Numbered from the stretch's first letter, positions 22,694 to 34,126 are shown. The stretch: 64,000 nucleotides of DNA from JBFAPK01 sp040676675 (GCF_040676675.1 NZ_JBFAPK010000026.1:1-64000), one strand, 5' to 3'. Notes: generated from the letters alone by a model not told the origin. Made by a program: numbers and translations.

Positions 22694-25093
22694 CTAGTTC
22701 GAGGTTCCGTGGGGCTTCCCCGGGAACCGGTAGTCCTTCCACGGCGCGATGGTGCGGTAGCCGCCGTAGTAGCGGTTGTAGGCGTTCTCGGCCCGCGCGC
22801 CCCGGTCGTCGAACGGGTCGTCGTCCAGGAACGCGGCGGTCTCCGCCGACATCGGCCGGCCGTAGAAGTAGTGGTCCAGGTACTCGGCGGTCCGCCGCCG
22901 CTGCGGCGTGTCCTCGGCGTGCGGCTCGCCGGCCGGAACCGGCCGTACGTTGAACTTGACCAGGTCGTCCGCTGGGTAGCCGAGCGTGTCGTAGACGAAC
23001 TTCGCCGCCTGGAGGCCCAGCGGGTCGCTCTCCGCCCCGTCGTTGTAGTCGTTGACGGTGTTGTGCAGCACGATGGCCCGCGGTGCCAGCGTCGCCACCA
23101 GCTCGTGCTGGTCGAACGGGAGCCGGTCGCCGTACCCGTAGGCGCCGTCGAGCCGCTGGTAGAAGCGGCCGGGCGTGAGGAAGCGGCGGAACAGCTCCGT
23201 GGTGCGGCCCGGGTTGTGCCGGATGGTGTCGCCCATCATCTCGGTACCGCTCGCGGTGCCCCAGCTGAACCGCTGTCCGATGTAGACGTACCGGTACGGG
23301 GACGGGCCGGTCGCGCCCGCCGCGCTGGGGACGCAGACGTCGATGCGCTCGTCGAAGACGGCGGAGAGGAAGGCGTACTTGCCGTTGATCGAGTGGCCGG
23401 TCACCGCCAGCTTGTCCGGGGCCACCAGCGAGCCGGCGCCGGCGCCGTACGTGTCGCCCGACCTCGCCAGCAGCTCCAGCGCGTCGACCGCGCGGGAGGC
23501 TCCCCAGGCGGCCCCCATCTCGTTGCTGATCTCGTGCGGGTCGCCGTCGCGGGTGTACGGGAAGAAGGTGCGGAACGTGCCGGCGCGGGGCCCCCAGGGG
23601 CTGTTCCGGTCGTCCGTGGTGACGCTGGTCGGGACGGTCAGCACGGCGAAGCCGGCGTCGCCGTACTCGGGGAGGTACCCGCCGAAGCTCAGCACCGCCG
23701 GTACCGGGCCCCGGTGGCCGGCGGCGTCCCGCGCGGCCTGCGTCGGCGGGTACAGGGTGAAGGTGATCGGGGCGGTCGTCGCCCCGTACGTGATCGAGAC
23801 GGTGAGGGCGAGACCGGCCGGCGCCGGCGGGACGGTCCGGGGCGGTACCGGCGTCACGCTGGTGATCGAGGTCTTGTCGGGGGCGCCGGGCTTGTAGCCG
23901 TACTCGTAGAACTGGGCCAGGTCCAGGATCTCGTCGCGCCGGCCGCCGTCGCGGAACCAGTCGTCGGCGCTGGTGACCTTCCTGCCGTCGAAGTACGTCC
24001 ACGGGTCCGGGAGCGTGAACCTCGACGGCAGGTCCATCGGGTCCGGGTACTTCTGGTCGATCCAGCGGAGCCCGTCGACCGCGTCCCGGAGCCGCCGGGT
24101 CGCGCGGTCCACCACCGGCTGCCGGGTCGAGCCGACGGTCCGCTTCGCCTCGGCCAGCGCCGCGTCCAGCCTCCGCTGGCTTTCCGCCGTCCAGACGCCC
24201 TTCACCAGTGACGGGGACTCGACCCAGCGGATCGTGTCGCGCAGGGGCCAGTCGCTGAACGCGAACTTCGCGTGGCCGTCCCAGCCGGCGAGCGTGACGG
24301 TGCCCCAGTCGACCGGGTGGTCCTGGCTCAGCGCCGGGTAGGCGTTGTCCCGGTGGCTCCAGAAGACGTAGTTGGTCCGGGCCACGCCCTCGGCGGGGGA
24401 GTCGCTGAGCGCGACCTCGACGCCGAACCTCGTACCGTTGCGCAGCTTCGCGCCCTCGATCTGCAACGCCAGCTCGACGGTGTAGCCGTCCGTCGTCTCC
24501 GCCGCGGCGTAGCCGGAGATCCGGTTCGTGTACTCCCGGTTCTCCGGGTACGCGTGCACCGAGGAGTGGTTGTTGACGAACTGGTTGAACTGGTACGTCA
24601 GGTTGCCGTTGGCGCTGATGGTGAAGAGGCCGTCGTCGTCCTCGAACTTGTCGACCTTGTCGTTCCAGAAGTCCAGCCCGAAGACCACGCTGTCGCGCAG
24701 CGCGGGGTCGTTGGCCGCGTCCTGCCGGAGCCCCTTGTCGGTGGCGGCGCCGCGCGACCTCGTCGCGTCGTGCACCTCGACCAGCAGATAGAGGACCGGG
24801 CCGTCCCAGACGGAGCGCAGCTCGCCATGGGTGGCGGTGGTCGCGTCGGCGGTCGCGGTGGCGTTCTTCGCGTGCGCGATCCGGGCCGGCCGGGCCGAGT
24901 CGTACGCCCGGTCCGCGCGGCCGTCCACGGTCACGCTCTTCGTGGTGAACTGGGACCTGAGCTGCTCGGACGGCATCGGGCCGGCCGGGTCCGGCGCGAA
25001 GTGCGGCCCGGAGCGCGAGGCGCCCGAGGCGGCTCCGGTCGAGCCCAGCAACAGCAGCACGGTCGCCACGGACGAGGCGATTCTCTTTCGCAA
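22694..25093 (-). CDS. Secreted CE15-like esterase with N-terminal CBM9-like domain
   Basis: A 799-aa secreted protein: signal peptide (KRIASSVATVLLLLGSTGAASG), a CBM9-like sugar-binding domain (about 45-270; VTVDGRADRAYDSARPARI), a helical linker, and a C-terminal alpha/beta hydrolase resembling glucuronoyl esterases. The nucleophile is in VTGHSINGKYAF (usual GCSRxGK motif, here GHSINGK) and the His is probably in GEPHAEDTPQR. Such enzymes cut ester links between lignin and glucuronoxylan, which suits the nearby xylanase. TTG 25093 is chosen: GGAGG lies 8 bases upstream and the signal peptide starts there. Earlier in-frame starts (25279) lack a signal-like start. Confidence 0.82.
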   Translation of the reverse strand: MRKRIASSVATVLLLLGSTGAASGASRSGPHFAPDPAGPMPSEQLRSQFTTKSVTVDGRADRAYDSARPARIAHAKNATATADATTATHGELRSVWDGPVLYLLVEVHDATRSRGAATDKGLRQDAANDPALRDSVVFGLDFWNDKVDKFEDDDGLFTISANGNLTYQFNQFVNNHSSVHAYPENREYTNRISGYAAAETTDGYTVELALQIEGAKLRNGTRFGVEVALSDSPAEGVARTNYVFWSHRDNAYPALSQDHPVDWGTVTLAGWDGHAKFAFSDWPLRDTIRWVESPSLVKGVWTAESQRRLDAALAEAKRTVGSTRQPVVDRATRRLRDAVDGLRWIDQKYPDPMDLPSRFTLPDPWTYFDGRKVTSADDWFRDGGRRDEILDLAQFYEYGYKPGAPDKTSITSVTPVPPRTVPPAPAGLALTVSITYGATTAPITFTLYPPTQAARDAAGHRGPVPAVLSFGGYLPEYGDAGFAVLTVPTSVTTDDRNSPWGPRAGTFRTFFPYTRDGDPHEISNEMGAAWGASRAVDALELLARSGDTYGAGAGSLVAPDKLAVTGHSINGKYAFLSAVFDERIDVCVPSAAGATGPSPYRYVYIGQRFSWGTASGTEMMGDTIRHNPGRTTELFRRFLTPGRFYQRLDGAYGYGDRLPFDQHELVATLAPRAIVLHNTVNDYNDGAESDPLGLQAAKFVYDTLGYPADDLVKFNVRPVPAGEPHAEDTPQRRRTAEYLDHYFYGRPMSAETAAFLDDDPFDDRGARAENAYNRYYGGYRTIAPWKDYRFPGKPHGTSN

Positions 25094-25546
25094 GGTACGT
25101 CCTCCAGGGAGGCTACGGGCGGGTCCGGGGGCAGGGCCTCTGTCGGTGGTGTCCCACGCCCGCGAGACCGGCGGGCAGTGCCACCGCCGGGGACGCGACC
25201 GGAGCGCGGCGTGGCGGTGCGGTGGGGGTGGGAAGGCGGGGTACGCGGTCATGGGCAGCCCTTCGGGGAATGCCGTCAACTGCTACCGGCGAGGAACGTT
25301 CCGTCGCGCCGGTAGCGCTCCTGGGGGAGAGCGCCAGCGTTTGAAACGTTTTAACAAAGCTGAAACGGAACCATAATCACGCCCGCCGACCGCGTCAAGA
25401 TCCCGCTTCACCCCGGCGAACGGTGCCGATCAGCGAGTCCGCACATATCCTGATATCCACTCCGGAGGGTCCGGCCTGCCCTTGAACCGTTCCAGAAGGG
25501 CGCGAAGGAAGAGGGCCCGGAGCATCCGCGTCCGGGCCCTCGGGGA
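25094..25546. other. Gene-free region with operators of the CE15-like gene
   Basis: 453 bases with no supported gene. It contains TTGAAACGTTTTAA (25341-25354), a LacI-type near-palindrome, and GGAACGTTCC (25293-25302), a perfect 10-base palindrome, both upstream of the TTG start. On the minus strand TATGGT (near 25370) is a possible -10 just ahead of the first operator. The part nearest 25400-25546 is the tail region of the next minus-strand gene. Confidence 0.55.
25341..25354. promoter_or_regulatory. LacI-type operator upstream of CE15-like esterase
   Basis: TTGAAACGTTTTAA has the AAACGTTT core and central CG of LacI-family sites and differs from a perfect palindrome at one position. It resembles the operator at 18169 before the PL8 lyase, suggesting related sugar control. 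No LacI gene is in the window. Confidence 0.55.
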
Positions 25547-26404
25547 TCAGGCGGTCGCGCAGTTGGCGTACGCCGTCACCCACCAGTTGCTGGCGTACGC
25601 CTCGGCCTCGTACGCGCCGACGGTGACCGAGGTCGGTGCGGTACTGGCGCCGCCGTTGGGCCGGAAGTCGTCCACGACAACCTCCCCGGTCGCGCCGTTG
25701 ACCTCGAAGCCCGAGCCGACCAGCACGGTTCCGGCCGGGCAGGAGGCGGTGGCGCTCTGGTAGTCGGTGCTGCTGGAGGTGCTGGACGCGGAGGCGCGCA
25801 CCAGCCCGGGCAGGGTGTTGGCGCAGACGCCGTAGGTGGTGACCGCCCAGTTGCCGGCGTACGCCTCGGCCTCGTACGCGCCGACGGTGACCGAGGTCGG
25901 TGCGGTGCTGGTACCGCCGTTGGGCCGGAAGTCGTCCACCACGGCCTCGCCGGTGGCGCCGACCGAGAAGCCGAGCCCGATCAGGCCGTCGCCGGCCGAG
26001 CAGGTCGCCGGGACGCTCTTGAAGTCGTTCGAGTTGCTGGAGCCCGACGCGGTGATGTGCAGCAGTCCGGCGGGCTCGGTGGCGCAGACCGCGTACGTGG
26101 TCAGCGTCCAGTTGCTGGCAAAGGCGTCCTCCTCGTACGCGATCGCCGAGACCGAGGTGGTGTTGGGGCGCAGGTAGGTCACGGTGACCTCGCCGGTGGC
26201 GCCGTTGATCTCGTAGCCCCCGCTGAGCGCGACCGTGTCGACCGGGCAGGTCGCGGTGACGCTCCGGACGTCGTCGGAGTTGGAGGCGCTGACCTCGGAG
26301 ATGCGTACCAGGCCGGGTACCGCGGCGGCGGCCGGCCCGGCGGGGATGACGACGGCCGCGGTGGTGAGCGCGGCCAGGGTGAGTGTGATCGGGATCTTTC
26401 GCAC
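25547..26404 (-). CDS. Secreted three-repeat protein of unknown function
   Basis: A 285-aa protein with a signal peptide (RKIPITLTLAALTTAAVVIPAGPAAAA) and three repeats of about 88 aa, each holding two Cys (TATCP / YAVCA type) and the pattern GGYEINGATGEV, DDFRPNGG, AYEAEAYASNW. The last two repeats are nearly identical at DNA level (264-bp period), a recent duplication. The family is not recognised; an extracellular beta-rich binding module is guessed from the repeat pattern. GTG 26404 follows GGGGGAGGAG. It stands alone. Confidence 0.85.
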   Translation of the reverse strand: MRKIPITLTLAALTTAAVVIPAGPAAAAVPGLVRISEVSASNSDDVRSVTATCPVDTVALSGGYEINGATGEVTVTYLRPNTTSVSAIAYEEDAFASNWTLTTYAVCATEPAGLLHITASGSSNSNDFKSVPATCSAGDGLIGLGFSVGATGEAVVDDFRPNGGTSTAPTSVTVGAYEAEAYAGNWAVTTYGVCANTLPGLVRASASSTSSSTDYQSATASCPAGTVLVGSGFEVNGATGEVVVDDFRPNGGASTAPTSVTVGAYEAEAYASNWWVTAYANCATA

Positions 26405-26556
26405 TGCTTTCTCCTCCCCCACGTACCCGGCACGGACGTACCGGGTGACATGGGTTAGGAGTCGAGGCGGCGGGGCCTGATACGTGTGCGGGCGGGACCG
26501 GTCCGGCGTTGTCGGGAACCGGTCGCCGCCCGGTCACGCGGTGGGCGCCGGGCGGC

Positions 26557-26967
26557 TCAGCGCAGTTCCTGGATGCGGACCAGGTTGCCGGCGGGGTCGC
26601 GGAAGGCACAGTCGCGGACCCCGTACGGCTGCTCGGCCGGCTCCTGGACGACCTCGGCGTCGCTGGCCTGGAGCCGCTCGAAGGTGGCGTCGAGGTCGGT
26701 GGTCGCCAGGACGATGCCGCCGTAGGTGCCCTTGGCCATCATCTCCACGATGGTGCGGCGCTCGTCGTCGGTGATGCCGGGGTCGACGGCCGGCGGGTGC
26801 AGGACGATGGAGGTGCCCGGCTGGTCCGGCGGACCGACCGTGATCCAGCGCATCCCCCGGTACCCGACGTCGTTGCGGACCTCGAAGCCGAGGGCGTCAC
26901 GGTAGAAGGCCAGGGCCGCGTCCGGGTCGTCCTGCGGCAGGAAGCTCGCGTGGATGGTGACGTTCAT
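26557..26967 (-). CDS. VOC (glyoxalase/bleomycin resistance-like) protein
   Basis: A 136-aa vicinal-oxygen-chelate protein with two beta-alpha-beta-beta-beta halves (ASFLPQDDPDAALAFYRDAL; GGIVLATTDLDATFERLQ) and the C-terminal RDPAGNLVRIQ signature. ATG 26967 follows TAGCGT by 7 bases, so the message is probably leaderless; an in-frame start at 26991 is less likely. It lies behind a UvrA-like gene that has another VOC gene on its other side. Confidence 0.88.
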   Translation of the reverse strand: MNVTIHASFLPQDDPDAALAFYRDALGFEVRNDVGYRGMRWITVGPPDQPGTSIVLHPPAVDPGITDDERRTIVEMMAKGTYGGIVLATTDLDATFERLQASDAEVVQEPAEQPYGVRDCAFRDPAGNLVRIQELR

Positions 26968-27018
26968 GCCGGTCACGCTACTGGCGGCCACGGCCCGGTG
27001 CTTCTCGATTCCTGACCG

Positions 27019-29409
<2,391 letters not shown>

Positions 29410-29485
29410 CTCTCTCCCTCCGCCCGGGCGTCCGGGTCGCCGGCGCGCCGATCCCCGGCGCCGCGCCGGCGCCGGGTTCTGTCGT

Positions 29486-29842
29486 TCATCGATCCTGCAG
29501 CAGCCCGAGGACGTTGCCGTCGGGGTCGGTGACCGTGGCCACCAGCCGGCCCCCGCCGACGTCGCGTACCGGCTCCTTCACCGTGGCGCCCGCGGCGGTC
29601 ACCTCGGCCAGCTTCGCCTCGATGTCCGGTACGTGCCAGTAGGCCACCGGCGAGGTCATGGCCTGCGGCCCGCCGGCCGGTACCAGCCCGATCTGCTGGC
29701 CCTCGGCCTCGAAGCCGACATAGTAGGACGAGTCGGTCTGCGGGGGCACGCCGAGCAGGGCGGTGTAGACCGCCTTGGCCGCGGCCAGGTCGGATACGGG
29801 GTGCAGCACCGTCTTGATGCCCTGCGTGGTCGAGCCGGTCAT
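29486..29842 (-). CDS. VOC family protein
   Basis: A 118-aa glyoxalase-fold protein (KTVLHPVSDLAAAKAVYTAL, ending TVTDPDGNVLGLLQDR). ATG 29842 follows GGGAGGG; an in-frame ATG at 29875, 5 bases after the upstream AraC-like stop and 7 bases from TAGCCT, would add MEIADTNPGGT and is a real alternative. It belongs to the AraC / VOC / UvrA / VOC group transcribed on the minus strand. Confidence 0.88.
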   Translation of the reverse strand: MTGSTTQGIKTVLHPVSDLAAAKAVYTALLGVPPQTDSSYYVGFEAEGQQIGLVPAGGPQAMTSPVAYWHVPDIEAKLAEVTAAGATVKEPVRDVGGGRLVATVTDPDGNVLGLLQDR

Positions 29843-29880
29843 GGTCCCTCCCGGGTTCGTGTCGGCGATCTCCATGCCGG

Positions 29881-30330
29881 TCAGGCTAGTTGCGGCTGCC
29901 TGGCCCGGGCTTCTCGATTCCTGACCGGTCTGGTCACCTGCTTCGCCAGGCACGACGGGATCCCGGCGGTCGCGCCCGTCGCCTGCCGCCGGTACGCGCT
30001 CGGCGGCACGCCGACCAGCTCCGTGAAGCGGGTGCTGAAGGTCCCCAGCGACGAGCAGCCGACCGCGAAACAGACCTCGGTGACGCTGAGGTCGCCGCGA
30101 CGCAGCAGCGCCATCGCCCGCTCGATCCGGCGGGTCATCAGGTAGCCGTACGGGGACTCGCCGTACGCGAGCCGGAACTGGCGGCTCAGGTGCCCGGCCG
30201 ACATGTTCACGCCTCGGGCGAGCGCCTCGACGTCCAGCGGCCGCGCGTACTCCCGGTCGATCCGGTCGCGGACGCGGCGCAGCCGCGCCAGGTCGCGCAG
30301 GTGCTGCTCGGCGGAGGTTCTGCTGGTCAC
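29881..30330 (-). CDS. AraC family helix-turn-helix regulator
   Basis: A 149-aa protein that is almost only the double HTH of AraC regulators: first HTH VEALARGVNMSAGHLSRQF, second SVTEVCFAVGCSSLGTFSTRF, closing TELVGVPPSAYRR. It lacks a sensor domain, like SoxS/MarA-type activators. GTG 30330 is the first start ahead of the HTH. The stop lies 5 bases before the alternative start of the VOC gene, so it probably controls and shares that transcript. Confidence 0.88.
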   Translation of the reverse strand: MTSRTSAEQHLRDLARLRRVRDRIDREYARPLDVEALARGVNMSAGHLSRQFRLAYGESPYGYLMTRRIERAMALLRRGDLSVTEVCFAVGCSSLGTFSTRFTELVGVPPSAYRRQATGATAGIPSCLAKQVTRPVRNREARARQPQLA

Positions 30331-30478
30331 CCGCGTGATGGTGCCACGCCGCGCCGGAGTTGCCCAGCGCGGCGCGGCGCGCCGGGGTCTCCTCGCCCGC
30401 AAGCGCGGGCGCCGGCCACCGAGCGCCGGCGGGCGGGGCGGGGCGGTAATCGGGTCCCGGCGGCCCGGAGGTGATCGA

Positions 30479-30493
30479 TAGCCTGGGCCCGTG
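30479..30493 (+). promoter_or_regulatory. Leaderless-type promoter of ABC exporter operon
   Basis: TAGCCT (30479-30484) is followed by 6 bases and the GTG start, the arrangement of leaderless actinobacterial mRNAs. No Shine-Dalgarno sequence precedes this GTG. Confidence 0.5.
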
Positions 30494-32350
30494 CCCCCGC
30501 GATTGCCCCATCCCGATCCCGGCGTCCCGGACACCGCGGGGCCGCTGCGGTACATCTGGTGGCTGGTCCGGTGCCAACCGTGGCGCGTGCTGCGCGGCGG
30601 CCTGATCGGTACCGCCTGGATGGTCGGCCTCTCCCTGCGGCCGTACCTGATCTCCCGGGCGGTCGACGACGGGCTGCGCGCGCACGACACCCGCGCGCTG
30701 CTGCTCTGGGTGGCCGCCATCGTCGCGGCCGGGGCGGGACTCGCCTACCTGGGGATCATGCGACACCGGACGATGACGTTCGTGCGGGAGGACGCCACCG
30801 CCCGCTCGGCGGGCGTGCTGCTGCGCCAGCTCGCCCGCATCGGCGCGGTGCTGCCGCGCAAGCTGGCCGCGGGCGAGGTCGCCACGGTCGGCGGGTACGA
30901 CATCGGCCGTACCTCGCAGGTGCTCACGCTGACCGGACCCGGTGTGGGCGCCGTCATGGCGTACGCGGCCGTCGCCGTGCTGCTCTGGACAACGGCGCCG
31001 GCGCTGGCCGCGTTCGTACTGCTCGGCGTGCCGGCGATCGTGGTGGTGCTCGGGCCGCTGCTGCGGCGGCTCGAACGGGCCGAGTCCGCCTACCGGCGGC
31101 AGCAGGGCGAACTCACCACCCGGGCCGGCGACATCGTGGCCGGCCTGCGCGTGCTCGCCGGCGTCGGCGGCCGGCACCTCTTCGCCCGCCGGTACGCCGA
31201 CCGGTCCGGTGGCCTGCTCGCCGAGGGGTACCGGGTGGGCGCGGTCAACAGCTGGATCGACGCGCTGACGCTCACGCTGCCGGGGGTCTTCCTCGCGGCG
31301 GTGGTCTGGTTCGGCGCGCGGATGGCGGCCCAGGGCGAGATCACCATCGGGGAACTGGTCGGGGTCTACGGCTACGTCGCGATCCTCGTCGTGCCGGTCT
31401 GGTTCTTTATCGAGGGGAGCTACCAGCTGATCCAGGGGCGGGTCGCCGCGCGCCGCATCGTCGACCTGCTCAACCTGACCCCCGACGAGGTCGGGGGACC
31501 GGCCGTCGCCGCCGCGCCGCCGCACCCGGCCGAGCTGCGCGACCCGGCGAGCGGCCTGACGGTACGCCCCGGCCGGCTGCTCGGCGTCGCCGCCGACGAC
31601 CCGGCCGAGGCCGTCGCTCTGGCCGACCGGCTCGGCCGGTACGTGACCAGCGACGTGACCTGGGGAGGTGCCCCGCTGACCGGGGTCGACCTGGACGAGG
31701 TGCGGGCCCGGATCCTCGTGGCCGACCACGACTCGTACCTCTTCGCCGGGACCCTGCGGCAGATCCTGCGTACCGGCCCGGGCGGCGGACCGGACGGGCC
31801 CGGCGGCGGACCGGACGGACCCGGCGGCGGGACGGGCGGACCCGGCGGCGGTGCGGCCGGCGGCCGGCACGGCGACGCCAGCCGGGGTGACCCCGACGAC
31901 GACACCATCGCCGCCGCGCTGCGCGCCGCCTCGGCCCGGGACGTCGCCGACTCGCTTCCCGACGGACTCGACACGCCGATCGCGACGCGGGCCCGTACCC
32001 TCTCCGGCGGCCAGCGGCAGCGCGTCCGCCTCGCCCGCGCGCTGCTCGCCGAGCCGGAGGTGCTGATCCTCGTCGACCCGACCTCGGCGGTGGACGCGCA
32101 CACGGAGGCGCGGATCGCGCGGCGGCTGGGCACGGCCCGGGCCGGGCGTACCACCGTCGTGCTGGCCACCTCGCCGCTGCTGCTCGGCCGCGCCGACGAG
32201 GTCGCCCACCTGCGCGACGGCCGGATCGTCGCCACCGGCTCCCACGCCGAGCTGCTCGAACGGGACCCCGGCTACCGGGCGCTGGTCGCCCGGGACAGCG
32301 GCTCCGGCTCCGGGGACGAGCCGATCGGGGCGCAGGAGGCGCTGCGATGA
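30491..32350 (+). CDS. ABC exporter half, degenerate nucleotide-binding site subunit
   Basis: A 619-aa fused permease-ATPase with six membrane segments (about 25-320) and a C-terminal nucleotide-binding domain. The Walker A motif is gone (RLLGVAADDPAEA in place of GxxGxGKS), and Walker B/Glu is ILVDPTSAVD (usual LLDEPTSALD), but the signature LSGGQRQRVRLARAL is intact. A Gly/Pro/Asp repeat insertion (about 432-458) sits in the domain. Alone it could not bind ATP normally; paired with the next gene it would supply the working signature. ATGA overlap with the next gene confirms co-expression. Substrate unknown. Confidence 0.93.
   Translation: MPPRLPHPDPGVPDTAGPLRYIWWLVRCQPWRVLRGGLIGTAWMVGLSLRPYLISRAVDDGLRAHDTRALLLWVAAIVAAGAGLAYLGIMRHRTMTFVREDATARSAGVLLRQLARIGAVLPRKLAAGEVATVGGYDIGRTSQVLTLTGPGVGAVMAYAAVAVLLWTTAPALAAFVLLGVPAIVVVLGPLLRRLERAESAYRRQQGELTTRAGDIVAGLRVLAGVGGRHLFARRYADRSGGLLAEGYRVGAVNSWIDALTLTLPGVFLAAVVWFGARMAAQGEITIGELVGVYGYVAILVVPVWFFIEGSYQLIQGRVAARRIVDLLNLTPDEVGGPAVAAAPPHPAELRDPASGLTVRPGRLLGVAADDPAEAVALADRLGRYVTSDVTWGGAPLTGVDLDEVRARILVADHDSYLFAGTLRQILRTGPGGGPDGPGGGPDGPGGGTGGPGGGAAGGRHGDASRGDPDDDTIAAALRAASARDVADSLPDGLDTPIATRARTLSGGQRQRVRLARALLAEPEVLILVDPTSAVDAHTEARIARRLGTARAGRTTVVLATSPLLLGRADEVAHLRDGRIVATGSHAELLERDPGYRALVARDSGSGSGDEPIGAQEALR
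31777..31862 (+). repeat. 21-bp tandem repeats inside the ABC gene
   Basis: Three to four copies of a 21-base unit built on GGCCCGGCGGCGGACCGGAC encode GPGGGPD-type heptads within the nucleotide-binding domain, between the Q-loop and the signature. In-frame expansion by slippage is the likely origin. Confidence 0.75.
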
Positions 32351-34107
32351 CCGGGTCGGCGGAGGCGGCGCAGGGGACGAAGCTACCCGTGGCGGACCGG
32401 CGGGCCGTCCGCGACGCCACCCTGGCGCTGCTGGCCCGGGACCGGCGCGCCGTGGCCGTCGTGCTGGTGCTGCACGTCGGCGCCGCCCTCGCCGGGCTCG
32501 GCGCGCCGTGGCTGCTCGGCCGGATCGTGGACGAGGTCTCCGCCGGGGCCGGCGTCGCCACCGTGGACCGCCTGGCGCTCGCCATCGGCGGCTGCGTGCT
32601 GGCGCAGGGACTGCTCGCCCGGTACGCCCAGTACGCCGGCCACCGCTTCGGGGAGCGGGCCGTCGCGCGGCTGCGCGAGGAGTTCGTCGCGCGGATGCTC
32701 GCCCTGCCCGTCTCGGTGGTCGAGCGGGCCGGCACCGGCGACCTGGCCACCCGCAGCTCGGTCGACGTCTCCACGGTCGGCACGACGGTACGGGACGTGC
32801 TACCGGTGATCGTGATCGCGGCCGCGCAGCTGTCGCTGCTCTTCGGGGCGGTCTTCCTGCTGCACCCGCTGCTCGGTCTCGTCGCGCTGGCCGGACTACC
32901 GTCGATCTGCCTGGTGAGCCGCTGGTACCTGCGCCGGGCCGGTGCCGCCTACCTCGCCGAGGGGGCGGCGACCGCGGAGCTGACCGAGGCGCTGACCACG
33001 ACCGCCGAGGGCGCCCGTACGGTCGAGGCGCTGCGGCTGCGCCGGGACCGGATCGAGCACGGCACCGCCCGCATCGCCGAGATGTGGGCCACCCGGCGCG
33101 CCACGCTCGCGCTCCGCTCGGTCTACTTCCCGGTGGTGGAGGGGAGCTACGCGCTGCCGGTCGCCGCGGCGCTGCTCGTCGGCGGCCTCTTCCTCTCCCG
33201 GGACCTCGTCACCCTCGGCGAGGTGGTCTCCGCCGCGCTCTATCTGCAGCAGGCGATCGACCCGCTGGACCGGCTGCTGCTCTGGCTGGAGCAGGCGCAG
33301 CGCGGCATCGCCTCGTTCGCCCGGGTGCTCGGCGTCGGTCAGGTACCGCCGGAGCCCCGTGGCCGGGCCACCGCGCCGCCGGGGGAGCGGCTGGTGGCAC
33401 GCGGCGCGCGGTTCTCGTACGCCGGCGGCCGGGACGTGCTGCACGGCATCGACCTCGACGTACGCCCCGGCGAGCGGCTCGCCGTCGTCGGCCCCTCGGG
33501 CGCCGGCAAGTCCACGCTGGCCCGGCTGCTCGCCGGCATCGACGCGCCGCGCGAGGGCGAGGTGAGCATCGGCGGGGTCGCCGTCACCGACCTGGACCCG
33601 GCCGAGCGCCGCCGCCGCATCGCCCTGGTCACCCAGGAGCACCACGTCTTCATCGGCTCGCTGCGCGACAACCTCGCCTTCGCGGCGCCCGACGCCACCG
33701 ACGAGCGGATGCGCTCCGCGCTGGCGGCGGTGGGCGCGGACTGGTACGTCGACCTGCCGGACGGGCTCGATACGCAGCTCGGCGACGGCGCCCGGGACCT
33801 CGGCGCCGCCGAGGCCCAACAGCTCGCCCTCGCCCGGCTCGTGCTCGCCGACCCGCACACGCTGATCCTCGACGAGGCCACCGCGGCGCTCGACCCGACC
33901 ACCGCCCGGCGTACCGAACGGGCGCTCGCGGCGGTGCTCGCCGGGCGTACCGTCATCGCGATCGCGCACCGGCTCAACACCGCCCACGACGCCGACCGGG
34001 TGGCGGTGCTGGAGGACGGGCGGATCACCGAGATCGGCAGCCACGACGAGCTGGTGGCCGCGGGCGGCAGCTACGCCGCGCTCTGGCGCTCCTGGCACAG
34101 CTCCTGA
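32347..34107 (+). CDS. ABC exporter half, catalytic subunit
   Basis: A 586-aa permease-ATPase fusion: six membrane segments (about 30-310) and a nucleotide-binding domain with intact Walker A GPSGAGKST (about 382-390), Walker B plus Glu LILDEATAALD and switch His in AIAHRL. The signature motif is LGAAEAQQ instead of LSGGQ. With the first subunit, one site combines intact Walker motifs (this protein) with the intact signature (partner), the other has neither, as known for heterodimeric exporters. Small-molecule or peptide export is inferred; no biosynthetic neighbour points to a substrate. Confidence 0.94.
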   Translation: MTGSAEAAQGTKLPVADRRAVRDATLALLARDRRAVAVVLVLHVGAALAGLGAPWLLGRIVDEVSAGAGVATVDRLALAIGGCVLAQGLLARYAQYAGHRFGERAVARLREEFVARMLALPVSVVERAGTGDLATRSSVDVSTVGTTVRDVLPVIVIAAAQLSLLFGAVFLLHPLLGLVALAGLPSICLVSRWYLRRAGAAYLAEGAATAELTEALTTTAEGARTVEALRLRRDRIEHGTARIAEMWATRRATLALRSVYFPVVEGSYALPVAAALLVGGLFLSRDLVTLGEVVSAALYLQQAIDPLDRLLLWLEQAQRGIASFARVLGVGQVPPEPRGRATAPPGERLVARGARFSYAGGRDVLHGIDLDVRPGERLAVVGPSGAGKSTLARLLAGIDAPREGEVSIGGVAVTDLDPAERRRRIALVTQEHHVFIGSLRDNLAFAAPDATDERMRSALAAVGADWYVDLPDGLDTQLGDGARDLGAAEAQQLALARLVLADPHTLILDEATAALDPTTARRTERALAAVLAGRTVIAIAHRLNTAHDADRVAVLEDGRITEIGSHDELVAAGGSYAALWRSWHSS

Positions 34108-34126
34108 GCCCGGGGGCCCGGCTCAG
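34104..34126. terminator. Bidirectional terminator hairpin
   Basis: CTGAGCC (34104-34110) and GGCTCAG (34120-34126) form perfect arms around a 9-base GC loop between the convergent exporter operon and the small basic protein gene. The arms include both stop regions. Confidence 0.6.

Noticed and set aside
30491..32350. ABC gene as a pseudogene because Walker A is missing
   Set aside because: The frame is intact, the signature is kept, and the partner has the opposite defects, as in heterodimeric exporters.
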